Counted from the first letter of the stretch, positions 20,324 to 29,881 are shown. The stretch: DNA of 64,000 nt from Staphylococcus pseudintermedius (GCF_001792775.2 NZ_MLGE02000004.1:1-64000), one strand, 5' to 3'. Translations and numbers: made by a program. The notes: a model not told the origin generated them from the letters alone.

Positions 20324-20701
20324 TCATTCGTGCGTTTGATCGTCCTCAGCCTCGATATTTTCTTGTTGAATTCTAGCTGATAAAGTCCCAATCACAACAT
20401 GTAACAGTTCGTTCGCTTCATGTTGTGCCTTTTTAAATTCATTCACAATTGGGATTCCATCGATTTTGGTTTGTATTTCTTCAATTTTTTCTTCAGAGCG
20501 CGCAAAAGCGACAGGCTTATCGTAATTTTGTAGATTAACGGATTGCTTTTGATTTTGCTTTAACTCTGCCATATATTGCGCAATTTGCTCATTTTGATGA
20601 ATTTGTGTTTCAATCCGTTGGTAATGTTGTATCGTTTCTAATGATTGAATGGATGCACTTAACTTTTGAGCCGATTCCAAAATCATTTCACGTAAATACA
20701 T
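20324..20701 (-). CDS. ricA: RicA / YmcA, YlbF-domain regulatory protein
   Basis: In B. subtilis YmcA (RicA) forms the Y-complex with YlbF and YaaT. That complex partners RNase Y in operon mRNA maturation and affects sporulation, competence and biofilm formation. The 125-residue protein is almost entirely helical, with the family core SIQSLETIQHYQRIETQIHQN and IPIVNEFKKAQHEANELLHVV. It starts one base after the miaB stop codon, with its Shine-Dalgarno inside miaB, so it is translationally coupled, as in other Bacillales. RNase Y (rny) is 9 kb away in this window. Confidence 0.85.
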   Translation of the reverse strand: MYLREMILESAQKLSASIQSLETIQHYQRIETQIHQNEQIAQYMAELKQNQKQSVNLQNYDKPVAFARSEEKIEEIQTKIDGIPIVNEFKKAQHEANELLHVVIGTLSARIQQENIEAEDDQTHE

Positions 20702-22252
20702 CTATACCGTCACCATCGTTGTTTCACTCACACCTACAAATTCACCATTTAATGAATATTGTTTCGCTTCAACAATTTTGACATCTACAATTTTACCGAT
20801 AACAGATTTTGGCGCACGGAAGTTGACTAATTTGTTCTTTTCAGTGTACCCCGCTAAAACTGCTTCATCTTTCTTACTTGCACCTTCACATAATACGCGA
20901 ACTGTTTCACCTTCATACGCTTTTAATGCACGTGAAGAATATTCACCGACAAGACGGTTTAAACGCTGCAAACGCTCTTTCTTTACATCAGTCGGTACAT
21001 TGTCTTTCATTTTAGCAGCAGGTGTACCGTCACGTTGTGAATAAAGATACGTATAAGCATGTTCAAAGCCGACTGCTTCATATAAAGATAACGTTTCTTC
21101 AAATTGTGCTTCTGTTTCATTCGGGTAACCTACAATGATGTCTGTTGTTAAAGCAACATCTGGCATTGCTGCTTTAATACGTGCTACGAGATCAAGATAG
21201 CTTTCACGCGTGTATTTACGCCCCATAATTTTCAACACTTGGTCATTACCTGATTGCACCGGCAAGTGAATATGCGGCACAATATTACCACCTTCAGCAA
21301 TGACTTCAATCATACGGTCTGTAAAGTCCCATGGATGGCTTGTTGTAAAGCGAACACGCGGAATATCAATTTTTGAAATGTCCGCCAATAAATCGCCTAA
21401 ACCATACTCAAGATCTTCGATGTCTTTCCCGTATGCATTCACGTTTTGGCCGAGTAATGTAATTTCTTGATAGCCTTGACGTGCTAGATCACGCACTTCT
21501 TCAATAATATCTTCTGGGCGACGACTACGCTCTTTACCACGTGTAAACGGCACAATACAATATGTACAAAATTTGTCGCAACCGTACATAATATTCACCC
21601 ATGCTTTAATACGGCCTTGACGCACTTTAGGTAAGTTCTCAATGACATCGCCTTCTTTAGACCATACTTCTACCACCATTGCTTTAGATAAATAAGCTTC
21701 TTCTAAAATTTGTGGTAAGCGGTGAATATTATGCGTACCAAAAATCATATCGACATTTTGGTATGATTTTAAAATTTTATTCACAACAGATTCTTCTTGT
21801 GACATACATCCACAAACACCAATTAAGCAATCTGGGCGCTCTTGCTTAATATGCTTTAAGTTCCCAATCTCACCAAACACTTTATTTTCCGCATTTTCAC
21901 GAATAGCACACGTGTTTAATAAAATAACGTCGGCCGTATTCACATCTTCTGTCGGTGTATAACCTAAAGCTGTCAAAATCCCTGCCATGACTTCTGTATC
22001 ATGCGCATTCATTTGACAACCATATGTTTTAATTAAAAATGTCCGACCTTTCCCCATACCGCGAAATTTCTCATCAATTTGGAAATCACGGTTATATTGC
22101 ACAGTTTCTTTCCCACGTTTTTTCGCGTCTTTAAGACTTGGTGGTTGATAAACGTGTTCAAAATTAAAATATTTACTATAATCTTTTTCTTCTTTACTGT
22201 CACGTTGCGCTAAGACATCAATCGTTCCAGCTTTTCTTTGTTCTTCATTCAC
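20702..22252 (-). CDS. miaB: tRNA methylthiotransferase MiaB
   Basis: Radical-SAM enzyme that converts i6A37 to ms2i6A37 in tRNA. The 516-residue protein has an N-terminal MTTase domain with the cluster cysteines in [21 protein letters not shown] and [10 protein letters not shown], the radical-SAM motif [17 protein letters not shown] (CxxxCxxC) around residue 222, and a C-terminal TRAM domain. The start is taken as GTG at 22252 (MNEEQRK), eight bases after AGAAAGG. A TTG two codons upstream is too close to the Shine-Dalgarno. It is followed without a gap by ricA. MiaA in this window makes its substrate. Confidence 0.96.
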   Translation of the reverse strand: MNEEQRKAGTIDVLAQRDSKEEKDYSKYFNFEHVYQPPSLKDAKKRGKETVQYNRDFQIDEKFRGMGKGRTFLIKTYGCQMNAHDTEVMAGILTALGYTPTEDVNTADVILLNTCAIRENAENKVFGEIGNLKHIKQERPDCLIGVCGCMSQEESVVNKILKSYQNVDMIFGTHNIHRLPQILEEAYLSKAMVVEVWSKEGDVIENLPKVRQGRIKAWVNIMYGCDKFCTYCIVPFTRGKERSRRPEDIIEEVRDLARQGYQEITLLGQNVNAYGKDIEDLEYGLGDLLADISKIDIPRVRFTTSHPWDFTDRMIEVIAEGGNIVPHIHLPVQSGNDQVLKIMGRKYTRESYLDLVARIKAAMPDVALTTDIIVGYPNETEAQFEETLSLYEAVGFEHAYTYLYSQRDGTPAAKMKDNVPTDVKKERLQRLNRLVGEYSSRALKAYEGETVRVLCEGASKKDEAVLAGYTEKNKLVNFRAPKSVIGKIVDVKIVEAKQYSLNGEFVGVSETTMVTV

Positions 22253-22355
22253 ATGCAAAACCCTTTCTGCCCATATATCATTAGTTCATTATATTAAAAA
22301 TCTAGAGAAAGTGCAAAATGATATCTTGTAAATTCAATTGAAGTTGTGCAATTGA

Positions 22356-22655
22356 TTAAGCCATTTCGTCATACTTGCCCGTTAACGTTTCGATACTAAT
22401 ACCTTCAGTCACATGATAAAACTTCACTTGGCTAATAATGCTTGGTGATTCGAGTTCAACCATACGCTCGTTCATTTTTTGAATTAAGATTAATAAACTA
22501 CTCATTTCGCCTTCAATCGTTGTTTCTAATGGTCCGACGCGATAATTTAAGCCTGATTCATCTATCACTTTGATCGCTTCATCCACAAAAGGGATCACAT
22601 CTTCTCCATGAGGTGTTTGTGGGATAATTTGAATGCTCATTAACGTATCTATCAT
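22356..22655 (-). CDS. MTH1187 / YkoF-like thiamine-binding family protein
   Basis: A 99-residue protein of the MTH1187 (DUF77) family. Members form ferredoxin-like dimers or tetramers and several bind thiamine or its pyrimidine part. Characteristic blocks are SIQIIPQTPHGEDVIPFVDEAI near residue 7, SGLNYRVGPLETTIEGE around residue 34 and the C-terminal SQVKFYHVTE. The ATG has a strong AAGGAGG. It stands alone between korB and miaB, 2 kb from thiW, so two thiamine-related genes flank miaB. The exact ligand here is unproven. Confidence 0.82.
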   Translation of the reverse strand: MIDTLMSIQIIPQTPHGEDVIPFVDEAIKVIDESGLNYRVGPLETTIEGEMSSLLILIQKMNERMVELESPSIISQVKFYHVTEGISIETLTGKYDEMA

Positions 22656-22822
22656 ATGAAAACCTCCTTAACACATTTTATTATGACTTTGATTACATCA
22701 CGTTGCAAAAATAAAGGTCTTTCAGTTGGTAGGTTTGCATTTGCCATTGATTTGACTTCTATTTTTAAGCTACGAAAAGACTATAATTTTCTTAACTTTC
22801 ATTTAATGGTTGAAAGTGATGC

Positions 22823-22864
22823 AAAAAAATAAGACTAGGCACATGTGCGACCCTAGCCTTATTA
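22823..22864 (-). terminator. korAB terminator
   Basis: On the minus strand AATAAGGCTAGGG and CCTAGTCTTATT form a 12-base stem with one G-U pair, followed by TTTTTTT. It lies 50 bases after korB. Confidence 0.85.
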
Positions 22865-22913
22865 TTAGTACGATATTTAGTGTGCGTGAATACGCTTAAA
22901 TATATGAAACTTT

Positions 22914-23780
22914 TTATATAAATTGCTTTGTAAATGACTCAAACTGCTCTTCTGTTAAATTCAAGTCTTGATGTGCTAATGGGGTTTCTGCTAAGCCATC
23001 AATTTGTGACTCATATGAAGGTGTTGTCGTATCTTGGTAGACAATCCCTTTCACTAATGAATCATGCTCAATCACAGTTTGTAGTGCAGCTTGTTTATTG
23101 CTGACATCATAATTTTCAATATCATCAATAGCAGTTAAATTCTCTTTGAACCAGTCATACGTATTGATTTTATTGTATGTGACACATGGTGAAAAAACGT
23201 TGACAAATGAAAAACCATCGTGATTAATCGCATCTTCAATGATCTTCGTTAACGCTTTAATATCACTAGAGAAACCTTGCGCAACAAATGTCGCTCCTGA
23301 AGATAATGCCAACTCTAACGGTGCCACGTTTTGTTCGATGTTACCTTTAGGCGTTGTTTTAGTTACGAAACCTGGTGCTGATGAAGGTGATGTTTGTCCT
23401 TTAGTCAGGCCGTAAATTTGGTTGTCCATCACGATGTAAGTGATATTCATATTTCGGCGTAACGCATGAATTGTATGCCCCATACCGATAGCGTAACCAT
23501 CACCGTCACCACCAGAAGCAATAACAGTAAGATCACGATTGGCCATTTTCACACCTTGAGCAAGTGGTAATGCACGACCATGAATGGAATGGACTCCGTA
23601 TGAGTTCACATAACCTGAAAGACGTCCTGAACAACCAATCCCTGTAATGAGTGCTACTTCATCTGGTTCTAATCCAACGTTTGCAGCTGCTTTTTGGATA
23701 GCCGCTTGTACTGAGAAGTCACCACAGCCTGGACACCAATTGGGTTTCACATTATTTCTAAAATCTTTAAACGTAGCCAA
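22914..23780 (-). CDS. korB: 2-oxoacid:ferredoxin oxidoreductase, beta subunit
   Basis: Thiamine-diphosphate-binding subunit of the enzyme that oxidatively decarboxylates a 2-oxoacid (most likely 2-oxoglutarate) to its acyl-CoA with ferredoxin as acceptor. The 288-residue protein has the cluster-ligating WCPGCGDF near residue 16, GIGCSGR, HGRALPLAQGVKMAN and the TPP motif GGDGDGYAIGMGHTIHALRRN with the downstream NQIYGLTKGQ. The start is TTG, directly after the korA stop codon, with AAGGAG nine bases upstream. This is strict translational coupling with korA. Confidence 0.93.
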   Translation of the reverse strand: MATFKDFRNNVKPNWCPGCGDFSVQAAIQKAAANVGLEPDEVALITGIGCSGRLSGYVNSYGVHSIHGRALPLAQGVKMANRDLTVIASGGDGDGYAIGMGHTIHALRRNMNITYIVMDNQIYGLTKGQTSPSSAPGFVTKTTPKGNIEQNVAPLELALSSGATFVAQGFSSDIKALTKIIEDAINHDGFSFVNVFSPCVTYNKINTYDWFKENLTAIDDIENYDVSNKQAALQTVIEHDSLVKGIVYQDTTTPSYESQIDGLAETPLAHQDLNLTEEQFESFTKQFI

Positions 23781-25541
23781 TTACACTCTCTCCTTTAATG
23801 CATTCAAAATTTCTAAACCTTTATCCTCAATTTCGTGTGGTAAAAATGGTGTACCATCATATTTGGTTTGTTTGATGAGTTTGTCACCTAAGTTCACGTT
23901 CATTTTAATAATATTTGCCAGTTGACCTTGATAGTTATGTTCAACAACAACGACTTTTTTCGCTTTATCCACAGCATCTTGAATGACTTCTGTTGGGAAT
24001 GGATGTAATTGTCGAATTTGTAAATGGTTAATGTGGTAGCCTTGTTGTTCTAAACGTAAAGTCCCTTCTTGGATTGCACCTTTTGTTGAAATAAATCCAA
24101 GGTATAAAATATCCGCATCATCATGTGTTGTTGTACCTTCTACCGGTTTTGGAATGACTAATTTTTCTGTCTTGCGCATACGTTTATCCATTTGATTTTG
24201 ACGATTTTCTGCTGCTTCACTCGGCTTACCTTCTTCGTTATGCTCGACGCCTGTCACGTGGTGAATGCCACCCTTAACACCCGGAATTGGACGTGGTGAT
24301 ACGCCAGATTCTGTAACGGCATAACGTTTGAAGTAGTCTTTGTCGTCCTCATCTCTTTCAATGTCTTCCGTAATCGTTGCACCTCGACGAATTTCAATTT
24401 TTGAATGATCGAGTGCTTTCACAGTTTGCTTACCTAATGACAGTTGTAAGTCACTTAATAAGATGACTGGACATTGATATTCTTCAGCTAAGTTAAATGC
24501 CTCTACAGTTAGGTAAAATGCGTCTTCTGCATCTGTTGGCGCAAGCACAATTTTCGGAATATCACCATGTGTACCGTAAATCATTTGCATTAAGTCAGAC
24601 TGTTCTTGTTTTGTCGGTAAACCTGTCGATGGGCCACCACGTTGCGTATTAATGACTACAAATGGTGTTTCAGTCATCCCTGATAAACCTATTGCTTCCA
24701 TCATTAATGATAAACCTGGACCCGCTGATGCTGTAAAGGCACGTACACCGCCGTAGTTTGCACCAATCGCCATCGTTGCAGCTGCAATTTCATCTTCTGT
24801 TTGAATGACTGAACCGCCTACTTTAGGTAAATTGTCAATCATATACTCCATGACTTCTGAAGCTGGTGTGATAGGATACGCTGCCATAAATCTTGAGCCC
24901 GCTGAAATGGCACCTAAACCAATCGCATCATTCCCAATCATATAAAGGTGAGGTACGCCGCTACTTTCTTCTAATTCAAAGTCTCCGTTCACTTCACCCA
25001 TTTGTTCTTGCATTAAACGATAGCCTTCATTTAATGCTTGAATATTTAAGTCGACTACTTTTTCACCTTTTTTCTCGAACATATTCGTAATTAACGATTC
25101 AAAAGTATCCGTATTTAAGTGCATTAATGCCGCAGTTGCACCAATCGCTACCATGTTTTTCATTAAAGTCGTCCCTAATTCTTTAGCCACTTCTGTAAAT
25201 GGTAGGACGATAAGTTGCGCCTTACTATCTTCTGGCTTCTCTGGTTTTGCTTTACTATCTGCCAAAATGACGCTATCTTCACGCATTTCGTGATGGTTCA
25301 ACACAATTGTTTCTTGGTCGAACGCTACCAGAATATCTAAATCATCACTAATGGCATGCACAGGTGTTGTCGAAACACGGATTTTATTATTAGTATGACC
25401 ACCTTTAATACGGCTTGAGAAATGACGATAACCGTATAAATAATAGCCTTTGCGGTTCATAGCAGTAGCGAAAATTTCACCCGTTGATTCGATACCTTCG
25501 CCTTGCTGACCTCCCACTTTCCATGATAATTGAGATTTCAT
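23781..25541 (-). CDS. korA: 2-oxoacid:ferredoxin oxidoreductase, fused gamma-alpha subunit
   Basis: Partner of KorB. The 586-residue protein fuses a gamma domain (residues about 1-190, with VGGQQGEGIESTGEIFA and HFSSRIKGGHTNN) to the alpha domain starting near LYMIGNDAIGLGA. Conserved blocks include FMAAYPITPASEVMEYM, QTEDEIAAATMAIGA, ASAGPGLSLMMEAIGL and TQRGGPSTGLPTKQEQSDLM. The gamma-alpha fusion is normal in this subfamily. Substrate assignment as 2-oxoglutarate rather than pyruvate is by family resemblance only. The ATG has GGAGG upstream. korA and korB are followed by a strong terminator. Confidence 0.92.
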   Translation of the reverse strand: MKSQLSWKVGGQQGEGIESTGEIFATAMNRKGYYLYGYRHFSSRIKGGHTNNKIRVSTTPVHAISDDLDILVAFDQETIVLNHHEMREDSVILADSKAKPEKPEDSKAQLIVLPFTEVAKELGTTLMKNMVAIGATAALMHLNTDTFESLITNMFEKKGEKVVDLNIQALNEGYRLMQEQMGEVNGDFELEESSGVPHLYMIGNDAIGLGAISAGSRFMAAYPITPASEVMEYMIDNLPKVGGSVIQTEDEIAAATMAIGANYGGVRAFTASAGPGLSLMMEAIGLSGMTETPFVVINTQRGGPSTGLPTKQEQSDLMQMIYGTHGDIPKIVLAPTDAEDAFYLTVEAFNLAEEYQCPVILLSDLQLSLGKQTVKALDHSKIEIRRGATITEDIERDEDDKDYFKRYAVTESGVSPRPIPGVKGGIHHVTGVEHNEEGKPSEAAENRQNQMDKRMRKTEKLVIPKPVEGTTTHDDADILYLGFISTKGAIQEGTLRLEQQGYHINHLQIRQLHPFPTEVIQDAVDKAKKVVVVEHNYQGQLANIIKMNVNLGDKLIKQTKYDGTPFLPHEIEDKGLEILNALKERV

Positions 25542-25587
25542 AGATTTAGCCTCCTACACGTTTGAATTCACTCAATATTTTATCAAA

Positions 25588-25621
25588 ATAACCCACCATT
25601 TGCTTTACAAAATAGTGGGTT
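25588..25621 (-). terminator. Probable ymdB terminator
   Basis: AACCCACTATTTTG and AAATGGTGGGTT on the minus strand form a stem with one mismatch, followed by an AT-rich run (ATTTTGAT). It lies between ymdB and korA. Confidence 0.6.
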
Positions 25622-25693
25622 TGAAAAAAATTCATACTAATGGCGGATAGGGATATATCACAATTCAGCCACTTTTTGAACGTATTTATATGA

Positions 25694-26488
25694 TTACGCT
25701 TCAAATGGATGATCTTCATTAATTAAAATGCGATCAATTTTCTTCGCTGTGCCATCTTCTTTTAAATCAATAATGACACCTGACAATACGCTTCGTCCTT
25801 CATCCGGCACAACATGGCGTTGCGGTAAACTCGTAATAAAACGCTTAATGACTTCATCGCGGTTAATGCCTAATATACCGTCATAATACCCCGTCATCCC
25901 GACATCTGTAATATATGCCGTTCCTTGTGGCAAAACGCGATTATCTGACGTTTGTATATGGGTATGCGTACCTACAATTGCACTCACACGCCCATCTAAA
26001 TACCACGCCATCGCATTTTTTTCTGAAGTCGTCTCAGCATGAAAATCGACAAAAATATAATCCGCTTCTTTTTCAGCTTCTGCAATCAGTTGATCTGCTT
26101 TTTTAAATGGATCGTCAATCATTGGCATAAAACTACGCCCTTGCAGGTTGATGACTGCCAATTTTTTAGCGTTAAGTTGAAGGATACGCATCCCAACGCC
26201 TGGTGCTTCATCTGGGAAATTGGCTGGTCGCACAAGACGTGTCGCCTCATGAATAAAATCATAAATTTCACGTTGTCCATACGTGTGATTGCCCATCGTC
26301 ATAAAATCGACACCTTCACGTAACAACTGCTTATATATTTTTTCAGTTAACCCTTTGCCGTGTGCTGCGTTTTCAGCATTCACAATCGTTAACGTAGGAC
26401 GATAATGTTGTTTGAGTTTCGGTAACAGCTCTGAAATCGTTTGGCGACCGACCTTTCCAACAATATCACCTATAAATAAAATCCTCAT
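25694..26488 (-). CDS. ymdB: YmdB-family metallophosphoesterase
   Basis: Dinuclear-metal phosphodiesterase (TIGR00282 family) with 2',3'-cyclic nucleotide phosphodiesterase activity, needed for biofilm and late adaptive gene expression in Bacillus. The 264-residue protein has the metal-binding motifs FIGDIVGKVGRQ at residue 5, VNAENAAHGKG around residue 37, TMGNHTYGQ around residue 64, IFVDFHAETTSEK around residue 146 and VGTHTHIQTSD around residue 175. In many Firmicutes it follows rny (ymdA) directly. Here the cadCA genes and a small orphan separate the two. Confidence 0.92.
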   Translation of the reverse strand: MRILFIGDIVGKVGRQTISELLPKLKQHYRPTLTIVNAENAAHGKGLTEKIYKQLLREGVDFMTMGNHTYGQREIYDFIHEATRLVRPANFPDEAPGVGMRILQLNAKKLAVINLQGRSFMPMIDDPFKKADQLIAEAEKEADYIFVDFHAETTSEKNAMAWYLDGRVSAIVGTHTHIQTSDNRVLPQGTAYITDVGMTGYYDGILGINRDEVIKRFITSLPQRHVVPDEGRSVLSGVIIDLKEDGTAKKIDRILINEDHPFEA

Positions 26489-26817
26489 ATTTTTCGTCCT
26501 CTCTAATCCCCTTAATCGCTATTCTTTATCGTTTTTTAAATAGCAACCTTATCATTGGGGAGATGCAAAACATTATAAAAGAGACGTCTCATCAACATTT
26601 TTGTCATGACACGTCCCTTGTTCATCGTCATGTTTGAACTGCTTGACATCACGATTTTACATGTATGTTGATACGTTTTATTGTACCGTTCTCACCATCG
26701 ATGTCAATGTATGCGCGTAAAATTGTCGTCGCCAGTTGACGCGAACCTTTTTATCATACTTCATCAAGGCAGCGCTAACTCCATTTTGAAGATTTTTAGT
26801 CATTACGGCTATATCAT
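26489..26817. other. 329-base intergenic region between cadA and ymdB
   Basis: Holds the cadA terminator at 26577-26619 and presumably the ymdB promoter. About 200 bases between the terminator and the cadA stop codon show no gene or repeat that I recognise. Confidence 0.4.
26577..26619 (-). terminator. cadA-side terminator
   Basis: On the minus strand GGGACGTGTCATGAC and GTTGATGAGACGTCTC form a stem with one mismatch and one G-U pair, followed by TTTTATAA. It lies about 200 bases after the cadA stop codon. Confidence 0.6.
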
Positions 26818-28998
26818 TTACTCTGTCGTCACCTCAGTATTATCTGCTTTAACATACAGGAGACGAATTGCATTTAAAGCGACAATCAATGTTGCACCCA
26901 TATCAGAAAATACCGCAATCCACAACGTTAACCAACCTGGAATCACAAGTAACAACGCTAATAATTTAATCGCAATTGCAAACGTAATATTTGCCTTAAT
27001 CATACGCATTGTTTTTTGACTCAAACGATATGTAAAAGGTAACTTCGACATATCGTCACTAAGGAGTGCAATGTCCGCAGTTTCAAGTGCGGTATCTGTA
27101 CTCGCACCCCCCATCGCAATACCCACTGATGCGCTCGCCAGTGCTGGTGCGTCATTCACCCCGTCACCGACCATCGCAACTGTCCCATATTGCTGTTTAA
27201 GCTGTTCAATTTCATTTAATTTATCAACAGGCATCAAATCTGCTTTAACATCTGACATGTGAAGTGTTTGCGCAATTGCTCGTGCTGTTTTCTCATTGTC
27301 TCCTGTCAACATAACGGTATGTTGAATGCCAAGCTCATGAAGCGTCTGTATCGCTTTTTGAGACTGTTCACGCACTTCATCTCGCACTGCAATTAATAGA
27401 CGTAACACATCATCCACTGACACGATAATGACTGTATTTCCTTGCTCTTGTAATTGTTGAATTTGCGTTTTCATCGTCGATTGCGCCATTTTAAACATTT
27501 GCGGTTGTCCAATGATGAATTGACGCCCTTCAACGTTCGCCCTCACCCCTTGGCCTGTTTGTGAATGAAAATCTGTCACATCATATGAATCAAAATGGTG
27601 ATGCTTTGTTTCGGCATAACGAACAATTGCCCGTGCTAACGGATGATCCGAACGACTTTCGATAGCTGCAATTTGACCAATCAGCTCGGTGTCATCACGC
27701 ATCTCTGTTAATGGCAGAACAGTGGTCACTTCAGGGTGCCCCTTCGTCAGTGTCCCTGTTTTATCAAAAGCTAACGCACGAACACGACTGATTTGTTCTA
27801 GGTGGATGCCCCCTTTAATGAGCACACCATTTTTTGCTGCATTACCAATACTTGATACGATAGAAATTGGAGTTGCAATGACTAACGCACAAGGGCAGCC
27901 GACAACAAGCACGGCCAAACCTTGATAAACCCATGTTAAAAACGATTGATGTAACACTACTGGCGGCACTATCGCAACGAGTAACGCGATAACCATAATG
28001 GCAGGAGTATAATAACGCGCAAACTTTTCAATGAATGCTTGTGCTGGTGTTTGATTTAATTGTGCTTCTTCAACGAGTTGAATCATTTTCGCTAATGTCG
28101 TATGTGCTGCTGTTTTCGTGACACGCACTTCAAGGATGCCATCTTCATTCAATGTCCCAGCAAAAACTTCTGCACCTCCCACTTTTTCAACCGGCATCGA
28201 CTCACCAGTAATCGCGGCCTGATTCACTGCAGCACGGCCCTCAACGACAACACCGTCTAACGCAATTTTTTGTCCCGGTTTAATATATAACTTTTCACCG
28301 ATTACAATGTCATCCACAGGTACCTTTACATGTTGACCGTCCCTTAAAACTGTCGCTTCATCTGGCGCGATATCCATTAAAGATTGCATCGACTGACGTG
28401 CTTTATCCATAGAAAACGTTTCAAGTGCCTCACTCATCGCAAATAAAATGACGACCACTGCAACTTCTCCCCATTGACCAATGATTGCACCACCGATAAC
28501 CGCAATCGTCATCAATGTATGCATATCAAATTCAACATGCACTAAATTTTTAACACCACGGATGAGTAGCGCGCTTCCACTTAATAATATCGAACAAGCG
28601 AATAGTAAAATTGTCATCAAATGGTTTTCGCCGCTCATCAAATGTGAAATGTAACCAAGTAGCATGAACAACGTCGCTACACATATAGATTGATGCGCTT
28701 TATAAAACTGTTTGACCTTATCAAACCAAGAGGTCGGTTGCGCCATTGTGCTTCGGTCAGCGTTCGCACTAATCTTTTTCCGCTCATCTAATGTCAATTT
28801 TAAATTTTCAAATGCGCCCGCCCCTTCTAATTCTTCTACAGTTGGGTCGCCCGTTACATAAATTTTCGAAGCACCAAAATTGACTTGTGCCTCTTCAACT
28901 GACGCAAGACCCCGGACATTTCTTTCAAATTTCCCAGCACAATTGGCGCATGATAAACCTTCTATTCTGTAAGTTTTACGACTTTGAATCATCATCAT
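26818..28998 (-). CDS. cadA: Cadmium/zinc/lead-exporting P1B-type ATPase
   Basis: ATP-driven efflux pump for Cd2+, Zn2+ and Pb2+. The 726-residue protein has an N-terminal heavy-metal domain with GLSCANCAGKFERNV, eight predicted membrane helices, the actuator motif AITGESMPVEK, the intramembrane VVGCPCALVIATP, the phosphorylation site DKTGTLTKG, the HP motif SDHPLARA and GDGVNDAPALA. It reads like the plasmid pI258 CadA with one metal domain. Three successive ATG codons at 28998-28990 are possible starts; I take the first. The start overlaps the end of cadC, so the two are translationally coupled. No sign of decay. Confidence 0.93.
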   Translation of the reverse strand: MMMIQSRKTYRIEGLSCANCAGKFERNVRGLASVEEAQVNFGASKIYVTGDPTVEELEGAGAFENLKLTLDERKKISANADRSTMAQPTSWFDKVKQFYKAHQSICVATLFMLLGYISHLMSGENHLMTILLFACSILLSGSALLIRGVKNLVHVEFDMHTLMTIAVIGGAIIGQWGEVAVVVILFAMSEALETFSMDKARQSMQSLMDIAPDEATVLRDGQHVKVPVDDIVIGEKLYIKPGQKIALDGVVVEGRAAVNQAAITGESMPVEKVGGAEVFAGTLNEDGILEVRVTKTAAHTTLAKMIQLVEEAQLNQTPAQAFIEKFARYYTPAIMVIALLVAIVPPVVLHQSFLTWVYQGLAVLVVGCPCALVIATPISIVSSIGNAAKNGVLIKGGIHLEQISRVRALAFDKTGTLTKGHPEVTTVLPLTEMRDDTELIGQIAAIESRSDHPLARAIVRYAETKHHHFDSYDVTDFHSQTGQGVRANVEGRQFIIGQPQMFKMAQSTMKTQIQQLQEQGNTVIIVSVDDVLRLLIAVRDEVREQSQKAIQTLHELGIQHTVMLTGDNEKTARAIAQTLHMSDVKADLMPVDKLNEIEQLKQQYGTVAMVGDGVNDAPALASASVGIAMGGASTDTALETADIALLSDDMSKLPFTYRLSQKTMRMIKANITFAIAIKLLALLLVIPGWLTLWIAVFSDMGATLIVALNAIRLLYVKADNTEVTTE

Positions 28999-29356
28999 CC
29001 ACTTCTTTCTTATGTTCAATAGATATCATCATCAATTGTCGAATATGTTCATCATACAAACGATAAAATGCACGTTTGCCTGATTTGCGAAAAGTCACAA
29101 TGCCGTTTTTATAAAGAGATCTCAGGTGGTGAGACGCATTAGCAACGGTTACATTTAAAATTTCCGCAATATCACAAACACACAATTCATTATGATGACA
29201 AAGCACGAGGACAATTTTAGAGCGGTTAATGTCGGCAATACTCTTAAACATTTGACTCACCTGTTCAATATTCGAAGCGGCAATCTCCTCTTTTGACTGT
29301 TGTACAGCTTCAACGTCAATACTAAAAGTATCACAAGTTGCAATTTTTTGAGTCAT
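28976..29356 (-). CDS. cadC: CadC, ArsR/SmtB-family metal-sensing repressor
   Basis: Repressor of the cad operon that leaves DNA when it binds Cd2+, Pb2+ or Zn2+. The 126-residue winged-helix protein has the N-terminal cysteine (ATCDTF) and the alpha-3 pair in NELCVCDIAEIL, which together form the CadC-type thiolate site. The recognition helix lies in VTVANASHHLRSLYK. The C terminus has the alpha-5 DEHIRQLMMISIEHKKE with the D, H and E residues of the zinc site. It overlaps cadA by 23 bases and is preceded by a promoter with an inverted-repeat operator. Confidence 0.94.
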   Translation of the reverse strand: MTQKIATCDTFSIDVEAVQQSKEEIAASNIEQVSQMFKSIADINRSKIVLVLCHHNELCVCDIAEILNVTVANASHHLRSLYKNGIVTFRKSGKRAFYRLYDEHIRQLMMISIEHKKEVDDDDSKS

Positions 29357-29397
29357 AACATCTTCATATCCTCCTTATATATTATTTTTATATTTAA

Positions 29398-29441
29398 ATT
29401 ATAACTTCTTTTCACAGAACATTCAAGCATTCGTTTGAATG
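29398..29441 (-). promoter_or_regulatory. cadCA promoter and CadC operator
   Basis: The minus strand has TTGAAT (29421-29426), 17 bases, then TATAAT (29398-29403). The -35 element lies inside the inverted repeat CATTCAA-N8-TTGAATG at 29420-29441, like the CadC operator of plasmid cad operons. Repressor bound there would block RNA polymerase. The Shine-Dalgarno of cadC (AAGGAGG) follows. Confidence 0.8.
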
Positions 29442-29553
29442 AAAAATATGATTAATTGATAACGAAGAGGGTAATGCACTTTTAGGAAGACTTATGGTTC
29501 GATTCAATCATAAGTGAGGTATAAGACAAAAACGAGGAGATGTTTTATCATTT

Positions 29554-29772
29554 ATGTCAATTCATATTGATCCAGAAAAATTTGCAGAACTTGTAGTGAG
29601 CGCAAATCCGTCTAAAAAGTTAAAACCTGAAGAAATCGCAAAAGAAAGTATTGATTTGTATATTCACGCCTATCGTATGGCAGAACGCTACACGAATATT
29701 TCTTCAAATTGCTATGATACCGCAAGTGCATTGGAAGCGTTGAAAGAGACAGAATTAAATCTTTATAGATAA
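29554..29772 (+). CDS. Small hypothetical protein, 72 residues
   Basis: An acidic, helix-rich, soluble 72-residue protein with no membrane segment. I do not recognise a family. Visible features are the repeated LKPEEIAKESIDLYIHAYRM and the C-terminal SALEALKETELNLYR, which suggest two amphipathic helices. A GAGGAG lies about 17 bases upstream, which is farther than normal, so initiation is uncertain; no better in-frame start is seen. It is transcribed opposite to its neighbours, between cadC and rny, and shares a bidirectional terminator with rny. It could be a conserved staphylococcal gene or cargo of the cad insertion. Confidence 0.6.
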   Translation: MSIHIDPEKFAELVVSANPSKKLKPEEIAKESIDLYIHAYRMAERYTNISSNCYDTASALEALKETELNLYR

Positions 29773-29833
29773 GACATCATATGATTTTGAAATGAGCCTT
29801 TAATGCGAACAACAAGCAATACTTAACGCACAG

Positions 29834-29881
29834 AAAAAAGCAAGTTTCTTTATACCCTTTAATAAAGAAACTTGCTTTTCG
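29834..29881. terminator. Bidirectional terminator between the small orphan and rny
   Basis: AAAAAGCAAGTTTCTTTAT and AATAAAGAAACTTGCTTTTC form a perfect stem of about 18 bases with A and T tracts on either side, serving both converging genes. Confidence 0.9.

Noticed and set aside
26681..27019. Plus-strand frame of 112 codons
   Set aside because: Mostly antisense to the cadA 3' end; no ribosome binding site and no recognisable protein.
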